Assembly: GCA_022843925.1 (NCBI GenBank) | Contig: JALHMS010000005.1 | Location: forward strand, 186,001-250,000 | Reading direction: 5' to 3' | DNA from: Burkholderiales bacterium | GTDB taxonomy: Bacteria; Pseudomonadota; Gammaproteobacteria; Burkholderiales; Ga0077523 | Length of the DNA stretch: 64,000 nt | Program-made: the position numbers and the translations under genes | The notes under the pieces: generated by a model | Database searches by the model: none | Seen by the model: the letters and a program-made list of their open reading frames with translations, nothing else | What the model was told of the DNA's origin: nothing | Shown: piece after piece, positions 36,958 to 44,790 of the stretch | Position numbering within the stretch: the first letter of the stretch is position 1 | How the letters are laid out: each line of letters begins with the position of its first letter

Positions 36958-37686
36958 TCAGGGAGCGCTGCCGCCACCGCCGGGGCGGTCCGGGGGCGCG
37001 AGGCCCAGGGTGCGCACGACGGCCTCGGGTGCCCCGGCGCCGGGGTTCGCGCGGGTCGGCATGCCCTGCACGAAGGGGAGCGTCTGCAGCGTGACGATGC
37101 GGAGCACGCGCCGCATTTCGTGAACGGGTTGCGGATGATCGTCGACGCGCACGTCGATCAGCGGATACGCCTCGACGTGATGCACGGTCAGTGCAGCCGA
37201 TTGACGGCCGCGCCGGTCGCCGCCCGCGGCGTCGCCGGCTTCGAGGGCGCGCATCAGGCGTTCGGCGAGATCGGCGCCAGCGGCGTCCTCGAACGCGGCA
37301 GCCATGGCCTCGATCACCGCGGCACCGGTGAGCATGTTGCCCTGGACCGCGAATCCCCGCCCCTCGATGGCACCCACCCAGTCCGTGCATTCCGTGCCGG
37401 ACCATGCGGCGCTGCGGCCCTGCGCGTCGACGACTCCGATCTGGCGCAGCTCGCGGCCATCGTCGGCGGCCAGCACCGTGCGCAGCGCGTCGGGGCCGCT
37501 CGCGCCGCGCGCCATCAGATCGAGCGCGTCGATGGCGAGATACGGGTTCACCCACGACTGCGTCGAGACCGCGCCGACGCCGGCCCGCACGAACGGACAC
37601 ATCGACCCGACGGCAGGCACGGCGGTCGCGACCGCTGTGCCGAGCATGCCGGTGCGCGGGCAGCGGGCTACGATGGAGAAGGTCAT
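36958..37686 (-). CDS. DUF1028 family protein (putative Ntn-type hydrolase)
   Basis: A 242-residue protein matching the DUF1028 pattern: MTFSIVARCPRTGMLGTAVA at the N-terminus, RAGVGAVSTQSWVNP, RELRQIGVVDAQGRSAA, GFAVQGNMLTG and the C-terminal GGDRRGRQSAAL. The family has an Ntn-hydrolase-like fold, but its biochemical role is largely unassigned. It lies 16 bases after livF and 8 before the GatC-like gene, fixing it inside the amide transport/hydrolysis operon; a hydrolytic step on the same substrate is a reasonable inference. Confidence 0.88.
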   Translation of the reverse strand: MTFSIVARCPRTGMLGTAVATAVPAVGSMCPFVRAGVGAVSTQSWVNPYLAIDALDLMARGASGPDALRTVLAADDGRELRQIGVVDAQGRSAAWSGTECTDWVGAIEGRGFAVQGNMLTGAAVIEAMAAAFEDAAGADLAERLMRALEAGDAAGGDRRGRQSAALTVHHVEAYPLIDVRVDDHPQPVHEMRRVLRIVTLQTLPFVQGMPTRANPGAGAPEAVVRTLGLAPPDRPGGGGSAP

Positions 37687-37702
37687 GGTGCCGGCTCCGG
37701 GT

Positions 37703-38431
37703 TCAGACGCTCAACTGGTCGGTGATGCGCGCCGCGACGGCACCGTCACCCACCGGGCCCGTGTCGACGATCTCGCCCAGCTTCAGCACGGCGTACCGGT
37801 CGGCGACGGCGAGCGCGAACTGCACGTTCTGCTCGACGATCAGCATGGCCGCGCCGGTCTCGTCGCGCTCGGCGCGCAGCACGCGGACCATGCGTTCGAT
37901 CACCGATGGCTGCAGTCCCTCCGTGATCTCGTCGATCAGGATGAGCCGCGGACGCGTCATCAGCGCGCGCGCCACGAGCAGCATCTTCTGCTCGCCGCCC
38001 GAGAGCGTACCGGCACGCTGCTTCAGCCGCTGCGGGATGAACGGGAAGTGCACGCCGATCCGTTCGAGACCGGCTGCGAACTGCGTCCGGTCGCGCAGTG
38101 CGAGGCGCAGGTTGTCCTCCACGGTGAGGTCCTGGAAGAGCGCCTGTTCCTGAGGTGTGTATGCGAGGCTGCGGCGGGCGAGCAGATGCGGCGCGAGCCC
38201 ACCGACCGCTTCCCCGAAGAACGACACCGCGCCGCCCTGCAGCGGGAGGAATCCCATCACGGTCTTCAGCAGCGTGCTCTTGCCCATGCCGTTCTTGCCG
38301 AGCAGCGCGAAGATCTCACCCGGCTGGACGGTGAGATGCACGTCGCGCACGACGACCGCTTCCCCGTAGCCGCTGCGCATGCCTGCGACGGCCAGCGCGG
38401 CGCTGCCGGCGATGTCGACGCGCGCGTTCAC
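37703..38431 (-). CDS. Branched-chain/amide-type ABC transporter ATP-binding protein, LivF-like
   Basis: A 242-residue ABC ATPase with Walker A GKNGMGKST (45-53), the signature LSGGEQKMLL, Walker B LILIDE and a switch histidine region. It starts at a GTG (38431) overlapping the LivM-LivG gene stop as GTGA. With the fused LivG domain it makes the ATPase pair of a HAAT-family importer. UrtE-like proteins of urea transporters are close relatives. Confidence 0.93.
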   Translation of the reverse strand: MNARVDIAGSAALAVAGMRSGYGEAVVVRDVHLTVQPGEIFALLGKNGMGKSTLLKTVMGFLPLQGGAVSFFGEAVGGLAPHLLARRSLAYTPQEQALFQDLTVEDNLRLALRDRTQFAAGLERIGVHFPFIPQRLKQRAGTLSGGEQKMLLVARALMTRPRLILIDEITEGLQPSVIERMVRVLRAERDETGAAMLIVEQNVQFALAVADRYAVLKLGEIVDTGPVGDGAVAARITDQLSV

Positions 38432-40260
38432 GACGGCGCCCCGTGGGCTGCACCGGAGTAGATGGTGCGCACCAGTTCCGACTCGACGACCTCGGCCACG
38501 GTGCCGTCGAGCACGAGACGGCCCTGATGCAGGACGATCACGCGCGAGCTGATCTCGCGGACGAAGTCGAGGTCGTGCTCGACGAGCAGGATGCAGAGGC
38601 GGTGCTTCTGCGCGAGGTTGACGAGGATCCCGCCGATCATCGTCCGTTCGGGCTTCGTGAGGCCGGCCGTCGGTTCGTCGAGCAGCAGCACGCTGGGTTC
38701 CAGCGCCAGCACCATCGCGAGTTCGAGGGCCTGCTTCATGCCGTGGGAGAGATGGCGTGCCTCGGTGCCGATCTGCAGGTCGAGGCCCGTCGCGCGGATC
38801 ACCTGCAGCGACGCCTCGGGCAACGGCAGCGTGCCATCGCGGGACCAGAGCGACGGCCGCGCCATCCGCGTCCGCGCGATCCGCAGGGCCTCGGCCACCG
38901 TCAGCGTCTCGAACACGTTCGCCGTCTGGAACTTGCGCCCGACCCCGAAGCCGACGCACGTGTACGGCGGCTTCCGTCCGATGTCGTGGTCGTTGATCCG
39001 CACGGTGCCGCCCGAACGCTCGTTGCCGTCGGCGACGCAGCGCATGAGCGTCGTCTTGCCCGCGCCGTTCGGGCCGACGAGGCTCAAGAGTTCGCCGCGG
39101 TTCGCCGTGAAGTCGATGCCCTGGAGCACCGCGAGGCTGCCGAAGTGCTTGCGGACGCCTTCGACGGCAAGCGCCTGCTGCCCCGCGCCTTCCAGCCCTG
39201 CGTACGGCGCGGCCGCGGAATGTTCGAACGTGACCGGCGCATCCGGCGCATCGGCTTCGCGACGCCCGAAGAGTCTGCGGGCCGTCCGCGTGACGAGCGG
39301 TGTCAGCCCCTGCGGCAGCGCGACGATCACCACCACGAACGCGACGCCGATCACGAGCTTCCAGACGAACGGCAGGTTGCCGCTCAGGTACGACGTGCTG
39401 ACGTCGAGCACCAGCGTCCCGATGACCGGGCCGATCAGCGTGCCGCGACCGCCGAGCGCCACCCAGATGAGCAGCTCCGTCCCGAAGACGAAGCCGGCGT
39501 ACTCGGGGGCCACCACCATCTGCACACCGGCGAAGGCATAGCCGGCGATGGCCGCGATGGCCGCACAGACCACCATGAGGACGATCTTCACGCGCGAGAC
39601 GTTGATCCCCACGTACTCGCAGCGCTGCTCGTTCTCGCGGATCGCGACGAGGATGCGGCCGGCGTCGCTGCGGACGAAGAGCCACGCCGCGGACGTGAGG
39701 GCGACGAGGAAGCCTCCCGCGATCCAGAACCACGCCTCGATCGACACATCGAAACTCTCGAACCCCGAGAGCCCGCTGCTCGACCCGGTGAAGTTGCCGC
39801 CGGAGAAGAGGATCTGCGTCACCACGATAGGCAGCACGAGCGTGACGACCGAGCCGTAGAGCGGCGAGGCGCCGTGATAGAACGCGAGCCAGCCCACGAG
39901 CCCCGCCACGAGCATCGCGACCCCGACACCGGCGACCAGCGCGATGGCCGCGTAGCCCGTGCTGAATCCCACGTGCGTGAACATCAGGCCCGCGGCGTAG
40001 GCACCGATGCCGAAGAAGGCGGACTGCCCGAACGTGAGGATGCCGGTGTAGCCCCACAGCACGTCGACGGTGAGCGCCACGGCGGCGTAGAGGAACGCGC
40101 GGATGAGCCCGTTCACCATGTACATCGGCAGCACGTACGGACCGATCGCGATGACCACCAGCGCGATGGCCGCGAAGATGCCGAGTCGCTTCAGGTCACT
40201 GCGCTTGCGTGGGGCGCTCGCCACTGGAGACGGGAGGACGGAAGCGACGGGATCAGCCAC
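38428..40260 (-). CDS. Fused LivM permease-LivG ATPase of an amide-type ABC transporter
   Basis: A 610-residue fusion. Residues 1-325 form a LivM-type permease with about nine membrane helices (including GYTGILTFGQSAFFGIGAYA). After a linker, residues 365-610 are an ABC ATPase with Walker A GPNGAGKTT (about 395-403), signature LSHGMKQALELAM and Walker B VLLLDEP. LSHG rather than LSGG is typical of UrtD-like subunits of urea/short-amide importers. It overlaps livH by 8 bases and livF by 4. Confidence 0.92.
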   Translation of the reverse strand: MADPVASVLPSPVASAPRKRSDLKRLGIFAAIALVVIAIGPYVLPMYMVNGLIRAFLYAAVALTVDVLWGYTGILTFGQSAFFGIGAYAAGLMFTHVGFSTGYAAIALVAGVGVAMLVAGLVGWLAFYHGASPLYGSVVTLVLPIVVTQILFSGGNFTGSSSGLSGFESFDVSIEAWFWIAGGFLVALTSAAWLFVRSDAGRILVAIRENEQRCEYVGINVSRVKIVLMVVCAAIAAIAGYAFAGVQMVVAPEYAGFVFGTELLIWVALGGRGTLIGPVIGTLVLDVSTSYLSGNLPFVWKLVIGVAFVVVIVALPQGLTPLVTRTARRLFGRREADAPDAPVTFEHSAAAPYAGLEGAGQQALAVEGVRKHFGSLAVLQGIDFTANRGELLSLVGPNGAGKTTLMRCVADGNERSGGTVRINDHDIGRKPPYTCVGFGVGRKFQTANVFETLTVAEALRIARTRMARPSLWSRDGTLPLPEASLQVIRATGLDLQIGTEARHLSHGMKQALELAMVLALEPSVLLLDEPTAGLTKPERTMIGGILVNLAQKHRLCILLVEHDLDFVREISSRVIVLHQGRLVLDGTVAEVVESELVRTIYSGAAHGAPS

Positions 40261-41089
40261 GGGAGAACCCCTGCGGACGCAGTCGCAGCACGAACGCGGC
40301 GAGCACGACGATGGTGAGGCCGCCGAGGATCGGGTTCCCCCACTGGCTGACGAGCACCTGCGCGCCGCCCAGGACGACGCATGCGATCGCGAGGCTGACG
40401 AGCGACACGCCCGAGACCATCACGAGCATGAAGGCGTTCACGAGCCACGGCACACCCATGTTCGGATCGACGCTCGACAGCGGCGTGATGAGCGAGCCCG
40501 CGAGACTCGCGAGACCGGCGCCCAGCGAGAAGGTCGCGAACCGCACGAGGCCGGAGTTGATGCCGAGCGCGCGGGCGAGGTTCTCGTTCATGATCACCGC
40601 GCGGGTCACGAGCCCGAGGCGCGTGCCTTCGAGGACCGCCGCGAGGGTGAGGCCGAGGGCCACGGCCACCGCGACGAGCAGCAGCCGGTATTCGGAATAG
40701 GACGCGCCGCCGGGCAGATCGAGCGCGCCCGTCACTGGGCTCTTCACGAACTGCACCTCGCGGCCGAAGGCGAGCGTGATGACCTGTCCGATGATGATGC
40801 CGAGGCCCCACGTCGCGAGGATCGCGTCGAGCGGGCGCGAGTAGAGCGGACGCACGACCAGCCGCTCGATCGCCATGCCGCAGACCGCACCGATCACGAA
40901 GGCGAAGGCCGGCGCCCACCACGGATGCAGACCGAGGTGCGTCACCAGCAGGGCCGAATAGCCGCCCACGGTGAGGAAGCCACCGTGCGCGAAGTTGATG
41001 ATCTTCATCACGCCGAACACGAGCAGCAACCCGGCACAGACCGAGTAGAGGATCGCGGCGGTGGTGAGGATGTCGAGTAGGGTGGACAA
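40253..41089 (-). CDS. LivH-like ABC transporter permease
   Basis: A 278-residue inner-membrane permease with about eight helices. The LivH-type motif INFAHGGFLTVGGYSALL is near the N-terminus. It partners the LivM half of the next gene to form the importer channel. It lies 155 bases downstream of the binding-protein gene and overlaps the permease-ATPase fusion by 8 bases. Confidence 0.93.
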   Translation of the reverse strand: MSTLLDILTTAAILYSVCAGLLLVFGVMKIINFAHGGFLTVGGYSALLVTHLGLHPWWAPAFAFVIGAVCGMAIERLVVRPLYSRPLDAILATWGLGIIIGQVITLAFGREVQFVKSPVTGALDLPGGASYSEYRLLLVAVAVALGLTLAAVLEGTRLGLVTRAVIMNENLARALGINSGLVRFATFSLGAGLASLAGSLITPLSSVDPNMGVPWLVNAFMLVMVSGVSLVSLAIACVVLGGAQVLVSQWGNPILGGLTIVVLAAFVLRLRPQGFSRG

Positions 41090-41244
41090 GGCGTGTACGC
41101 GGAAAGTGGATCGAGGATCAGGAGTGGCGGACGGGAGCCGGCGACCGCGGATGGGGAACCGGCCGCCGGTCGCCAGGGGACGCGTCCCGCGATGGTCTGC
41201 GATGGCACCCCACCGGCTTCTCCCGGCCCCGAACGCCTATCGAC

Positions 41245-42429
41245 TCACTTCAGCTTCGGACACTGTTCGCCCGGATCGACGTCCTTGAACGTCTCGAGCA
41301 CTTCGACGCCACCTTCCTTCGTGACCTTGCCCAGATACATCGTGAGCGGCGCGTGGCGCTGCTTGTTCATCTGGATGACGCCGCGCGGGCCCTCGAACGC
41401 GACTTCCGCCAGGGCGGCGATCACCTTGTCGGCATCGGTGGAGCCGGCCTTCTCGACGGCCATCTTGTACGCGTACACGCCCTCGTACTGCGGCACCGAG
41501 AGGTCGTTGGGCGTCTTCAGGTTCGCGCCGAACTTCTTCTGCATCGCGGCCATGAACGCCTGGTTCTTCGGCGAGGCGATGTTGGTGAAGTACGAGCCCG
41601 AGATGTAGATGCCCTCGGCGTCGGCGCCCATGCTCTTCGCGGTGCCTTCGTCCACGGCTAGGTTGCCGTAGGGGATCTTCACACCGGCCGCACGCAGCTG
41701 CTTGGTGAGCGTGACGTTCGGGGCGCCGCCGGCCGTCGACGTGATGAGCGCGTCGGGGTTCGCGGCCTTCAGCTTGCTGATGACCGAGGTCCAGTCGCTG
41801 CCGTCCATCGGCAGGTATTCCTCGCCGACCACCTTGCCGCCGATCTTCGTGATGTAGCCGCGCGTGAACTCCAGCATGCCGCGGCCGAAGGCGTAGTCGC
41901 TGCCCACGAGGAAGTAGGTCTTCGCCTTGTAGTTCTTGGCGAAGTAATCGACGATCGGCGCGACCTGCTGGTCGGGTACCCATGCGTTCACGTACAGGTA
42001 CTTGTTGCAGGAGCGCCCTTCGTAGAACGAGGTGTAGATGAAGGGTGTCTTGCCGCGCGTGACGATGGGCAGGCCGGCGTTGCGCGCCGCGCTGGTTTCC
42101 ATCGAGATCAGCACGTTCACCTTCTTCTGGAAGATGAGCGAGTCGAAGGCCTTCTGCGCGCCGGCGGCGCCGCTGCCGTCGTCAGCCACTTCCAGCACGA
42201 CCTTCTTCCCGAGGATGCCGCCCTTGGCGTTGATCTCCTCGGCCGCGAGTTCCGCGGACTGGACGACCGACGGTGCGACGACGCTGTTCGCGCCGCTGAG
42301 GCCCACGGGGATGCCGATGCGGATGACGTCCTCGGCGTGCGCTGCCGGGAGGGTGAGGGCGGTGGCGAAGGTGGCCAGGGTGGCCCACTGAGCCGCGCGG
42401 ACGAGGGGTCCGGTCTTCTTCGATTGCAT
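41245..42429 (-). CDS. Periplasmic amide/urea-type substrate-binding protein
   Basis: A 394-residue periplasmic-binding protein with a Sec signal ending AAHAE (about residue 32). The type I fold is marked by IGIPVGLSGANSVVAPSVVQ and EINAKGGILGKKV. It belongs with LivK/UrtA/AmiC-like proteins and should deliver ligand to the LivH-LivM channel. GTGGAG lies 8 bases before the ATG. It is the first gene after the ANTAR leader/terminator, so its expression and that of the downstream operon is probably controlled by AmiR. Ligand identity is not deducible. Confidence 0.93.
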   Translation of the reverse strand: MQSKKTGPLVRAAQWATLATFATALTLPAAHAEDVIRIGIPVGLSGANSVVAPSVVQSAELAAEEINAKGGILGKKVVLEVADDGSGAAGAQKAFDSLIFQKKVNVLISMETSAARNAGLPIVTRGKTPFIYTSFYEGRSCNKYLYVNAWVPDQQVAPIVDYFAKNYKAKTYFLVGSDYAFGRGMLEFTRGYITKIGGKVVGEEYLPMDGSDWTSVISKLKAANPDALITSTAGGAPNVTLTKQLRAAGVKIPYGNLAVDEGTAKSMGADAEGIYISGSYFTNIASPKNQAFMAAMQKKFGANLKTPNDLSVPQYEGVYAYKMAVEKAGSTDADKVIAALAEVAFEGPRGVIQMNKQRHAPLTMYLGKVTKEGGVEVLETFKDVDPGEQCPKLK

Positions 42430-42560
42430 GCTGTATCTCCACGTGTTGACTGCGTTGGCGGGTCATCGCGGCCGGCGGTGGTGCAGTGCCGGCACGCTTC
42501 GTCGCATCTCGTCGGGTGGACAGCGCATCGAGCGATCAAGCGGGGCGGAATCTCGGGCCG

Positions 42561-42608
42561 AAAACGAAAAAGCCCCCGTCCCGCCGTGATGGCGCAAGAG
42601 CGGAGGCT
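42561..42608 (-). terminator. Intrinsic terminator in the leader of the amide importer operon
   Basis: On the minus strand AGCCTCCG (42608-42601) pairs with CGGGGGCT (42578-42571), with an inner CGCC/GGCG hairpin, followed by TTTTCGTTTT (42570-42561). It lies between amiR and the binding-protein gene. Its 5' arm overlaps the 3' arm of the adjacent hexaloop hairpin, so the two structures exclude each other. Confidence 0.82.
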
Positions 42609-42646
42609 TCGTAGCCTCGATGTCCGGACGCGGCAGCCCTGCCGCG
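42603..42646 (-). promoter_or_regulatory. Putative ANTAR (AmiR) target: tandem hexaloop hairpins
   Basis: On the minus strand, hairpin 1 is CGCGGC-AGGGCT-GCCGCG (42646-42629), with a 6-base loop having A at position 1 and G at position 4, the ANTAR consensus. After a 10-base linker, hairpin 2 is GAGGC-TACGAA-GCCTC (42618-42603), with G at loop position 4 but T at position 1. The 3' arm of hairpin 2 is part of the terminator stem. This is the classic dual-hairpin antiterminator layout. A further hairpin (arms at 42679-42684 and 42659-42664, 9-base loop) precedes it. Confidence 0.7.
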
Positions 42647-42692
42647 GTTCCAACTCGATCGCCGCGGATGTTCTGCGGCGACATGCTTCATG

Positions 42693-43352
42693 TCAAGAAG
42701 ATCTGCGCACCGGCAGCCGCAGCACCGTGCGGCTTGCATCGCGCACCGGAACTGCCACCGGTTCGGGCCGCGGATCGAACACGCGATGCGCGGTGATGAT
42801 GGAGCGCGCCACGACACCCATCGAGAGTCGCTGCGACGTCGCCTGCTGGCGGATCAGCTGGTACGCGGTGTCTTCCGACGAGCCCTTCACTTCCATCAGG
42901 ATGCGCGTCGCGCGCTCGATGTCGCGGCGACTCTTCAGTGTCTCTTCCAGCTTCGCCACCTTGCTGAGCAGGCGGCCCTGGTAGCCATGCAGCGACCGCG
43001 CCATCACGAGGCTCGACAGGACGCCGGACGGCCGGATCGGCTTCGCGATGACCGCGTGCGCGCCGGAATCGAGGAGGCTCTTCAGCGCGGTCGGATTCTC
43101 GAAGTCGACGATCGCGATGAGCGGCGGCCCGCCGTCCGCGATGGCTGCGGGCACCACGTTGGGTCCCGCCGGGCAGATGGAGAAGAACACGACGTCGACA
43201 TCCGTCGGCAGTGCCGCGGGCACCGGCCACGCGAGGCGTGTCTGGCAACCGATGCGCTTCAGATGACGCACGAGTTCCTCGATCTCGGTGTCGAGCGGAT
43301 GGATCACCAGCACGCGCGTGCCGCGCAGTTCGCGGATCGGATCGACGGTCAT
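42693..43352 (-). CDS. amiR: ANTAR-domain transcription antiterminator, AmiR-like
   Basis: A 219-residue protein from the ATG at 43352 (GCAGGAGC upstream). The N-terminal two thirds is a pseudo-receiver (RVLVIHPLDTEIEELVRHLK), followed by a coiled coil (LLSKVAKLEETLKSRRDIE) and a C-terminal ANTAR domain with RATRILMEVKGSSEDTAYQLIRQ split over about residues 150-205. In Pseudomonas, AmiR binds nascent RNA and prevents termination unless held by AmiC. amiC precedes it here and a matching leader follows it. Confidence 0.93.
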   Translation of the reverse strand: MTVDPIRELRGTRVLVIHPLDTEIEELVRHLKRIGCQTRLAWPVPAALPTDVDVVFFSICPAGPNVVPAAIADGGPPLIAIVDFENPTALKSLLDSGAHAVIAKPIRPSGVLSSLVMARSLHGYQGRLLSKVAKLEETLKSRRDIERATRILMEVKGSSEDTAYQLIRQQATSQRLSMGVVARSIITAHRVFDPRPEPVAVPVRDASRTVLRLPVRRSS

Positions 43353-43539
43353 GACATGCTCCTGCTCGTGCACTGGATCATGGCGCCGTGGCGCCGGCCT
43401 GCACCGAAAACGCTCCCCGACCCTGCAGATCATCGGGGGCGCTGCTGCGTCCTCCCCTTGGGCGCCGACTCACGGGGACCGCAGGGGCTCCCCATGTTCC
43501 ACGTTTCGTGCCACGTGGAGGGTCGATCCGATCGCGGCC

Positions 43540-44697
43540 TCAGCCGCGCGACGCGGCCGCCTCCACGAGATCGTCCACACCGCCGTAGGACACGAGCCAC
43601 GGATCCGGTTGCACGGGCTGCGCCGCCTCCCAGACGATGTCGAAGGCGTCCTCGCCGTTCCACACCCCCACCCGCGGCGTGAGCCACGTGTGATTGTTCT
43701 CCGGGTCGATGGTGACCCGTCCGTGCGGGGCCTCCAGTTCGAGGCCCCGGGCGCTGCGGATGATCCGCTGCGTATCCATGCCGCCGGCCAGCGCCAGCGC
43801 CGCGGCGAACAGGCGCATCGCCGTGTAGCCCGAGGCGGCGTACTGGCTGATGGGCGTGGTGGCGCCGAAGCGGCGACGGAACGCTTCGGTGAAGGCCCGG
43901 TTCGCGGGGGTGTCGATGCTGCCGAAGTAGGGCGCTGCGGTGATGTGCCCTGCGCACTCCGGTCGCCCGATCGCGATCAGTTCGGCTTCGGTGACGTTGT
44001 GGCTCGCGACGGGGATGTCCGCGGGGTCGATGCCGGCATCGGCGTAGCGCATCAGGAAGCGCCCGATGCCGTCGCCCACCACCGTGCTGAAGACGGCATC
44101 GGGCCGCAGCGCCTTCACGCGATCGACGAGCCGGTCGAAGGCGTCGTCGCGCGCAGCCATCGGCAGGTAGATCTCGTCCAGCACCGTGCCGCCCTGCCGC
44201 TCGACGAGATCGCGCATCACGCGGTTGGCCTCGCGCGGATACACGTAGTCGGAGCCGAGCAGCACGAAACGCCGGGCGCCGCGCCGGAAGAGGTGCCGGG
44301 CGAGGGGCACGCTGTTCTGATTGGTGGCCGCGCCCGTGTAGATCACGTTCGGGGAGAACTCGAAGCCTTCGTAGAGATCCGGGTACCACAGGAGGCCGTT
44401 GCGGCGCTCGATGGCGGGCAGCACCGCCTTCCGGCTGAGCGACGTGCAGCAGCCGACCATCACGCTCACGGCATCCTCGGTGAGCAGGCGGTCGGCGTAG
44501 CGCCGGTATAGGGCGGGGTCCGAGCGGGTGTCGTACTCGATGGCGGCGAGCGGCCTGCCGAGGACGCCGCCCGCGGCGTTGATCTCCTCGATGGCGAGGG
44601 TCGCGCCGCGGAGGTGCTGCGACGACGGGATCCCCATCGGGCCGGAACGGGAGAAGAGCAGACCGACCGCCCAGGCGTCCTCGCGCTCCACGCTCAT
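43540..44697 (-). CDS. amiC: AmiC-like amide-sensing negative regulator
   Basis: A 385-residue periplasmic-binding-fold protein without a signal peptide, hence cytoplasmic. It matches Pseudomonas AmiC in length and in segments such as MVGCCTSLSRKAVLPAIER, YPDLYEGFEFSPNVIYTG, GSDYVYPREANRVMRDL, FSTVVGDG and APYFGSIDTPANRAF. AmiC sequesters AmiR until a small amide is bound. It heads the minus-strand locus, with amiR 187 bases downstream. That gap has a CCACGT/ACGTGG hairpin (43499-43518) but no gene. The divergent oxidoreductase gene is 93 bases away. Confidence 0.93.
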   Translation of the reverse strand: MSVEREDAWAVGLLFSRSGPMGIPSSQHLRGATLAIEEINAAGGVLGRPLAAIEYDTRSDPALYRRYADRLLTEDAVSVMVGCCTSLSRKAVLPAIERRNGLLWYPDLYEGFEFSPNVIYTGAATNQNSVPLARHLFRRGARRFVLLGSDYVYPREANRVMRDLVERQGGTVLDEIYLPMAARDDAFDRLVDRVKALRPDAVFSTVVGDGIGRFLMRYADAGIDPADIPVASHNVTEAELIAIGRPECAGHITAAPYFGSIDTPANRAFTEAFRRRFGATTPISQYAASGYTAMRLFAAALALAGGMDTQRIIRSARGLELEAPHGRVTIDPENNHTWLTPRVGVWNGEDAFDIVWEAAQPVQPDPWLVSYGGVDDLVEAAASRG

Positions 44698-44790
44698 CGG
44701 GCTGTTCCCTCATCGCTCATGACGGTCGAACATAGCACAGGGTCCGCGCCGCATAATCGGCGCTTCCGACGTCGCAGGGAGTCCCGATCG

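Noticed and set aside
37703-40057. 784-codon minus-strand frame ending as LivF
   Set aside because: The upstream part is a shifted reading of the LivM-LivG gene. The true LivF starts at the GTG overlapping that gene's stop.
43540-44697. AmiC-like protein as a second transporter binding protein
   Set aside because: It has no signal peptide, has the AmiC length and motifs, and is followed by an ANTAR regulator.
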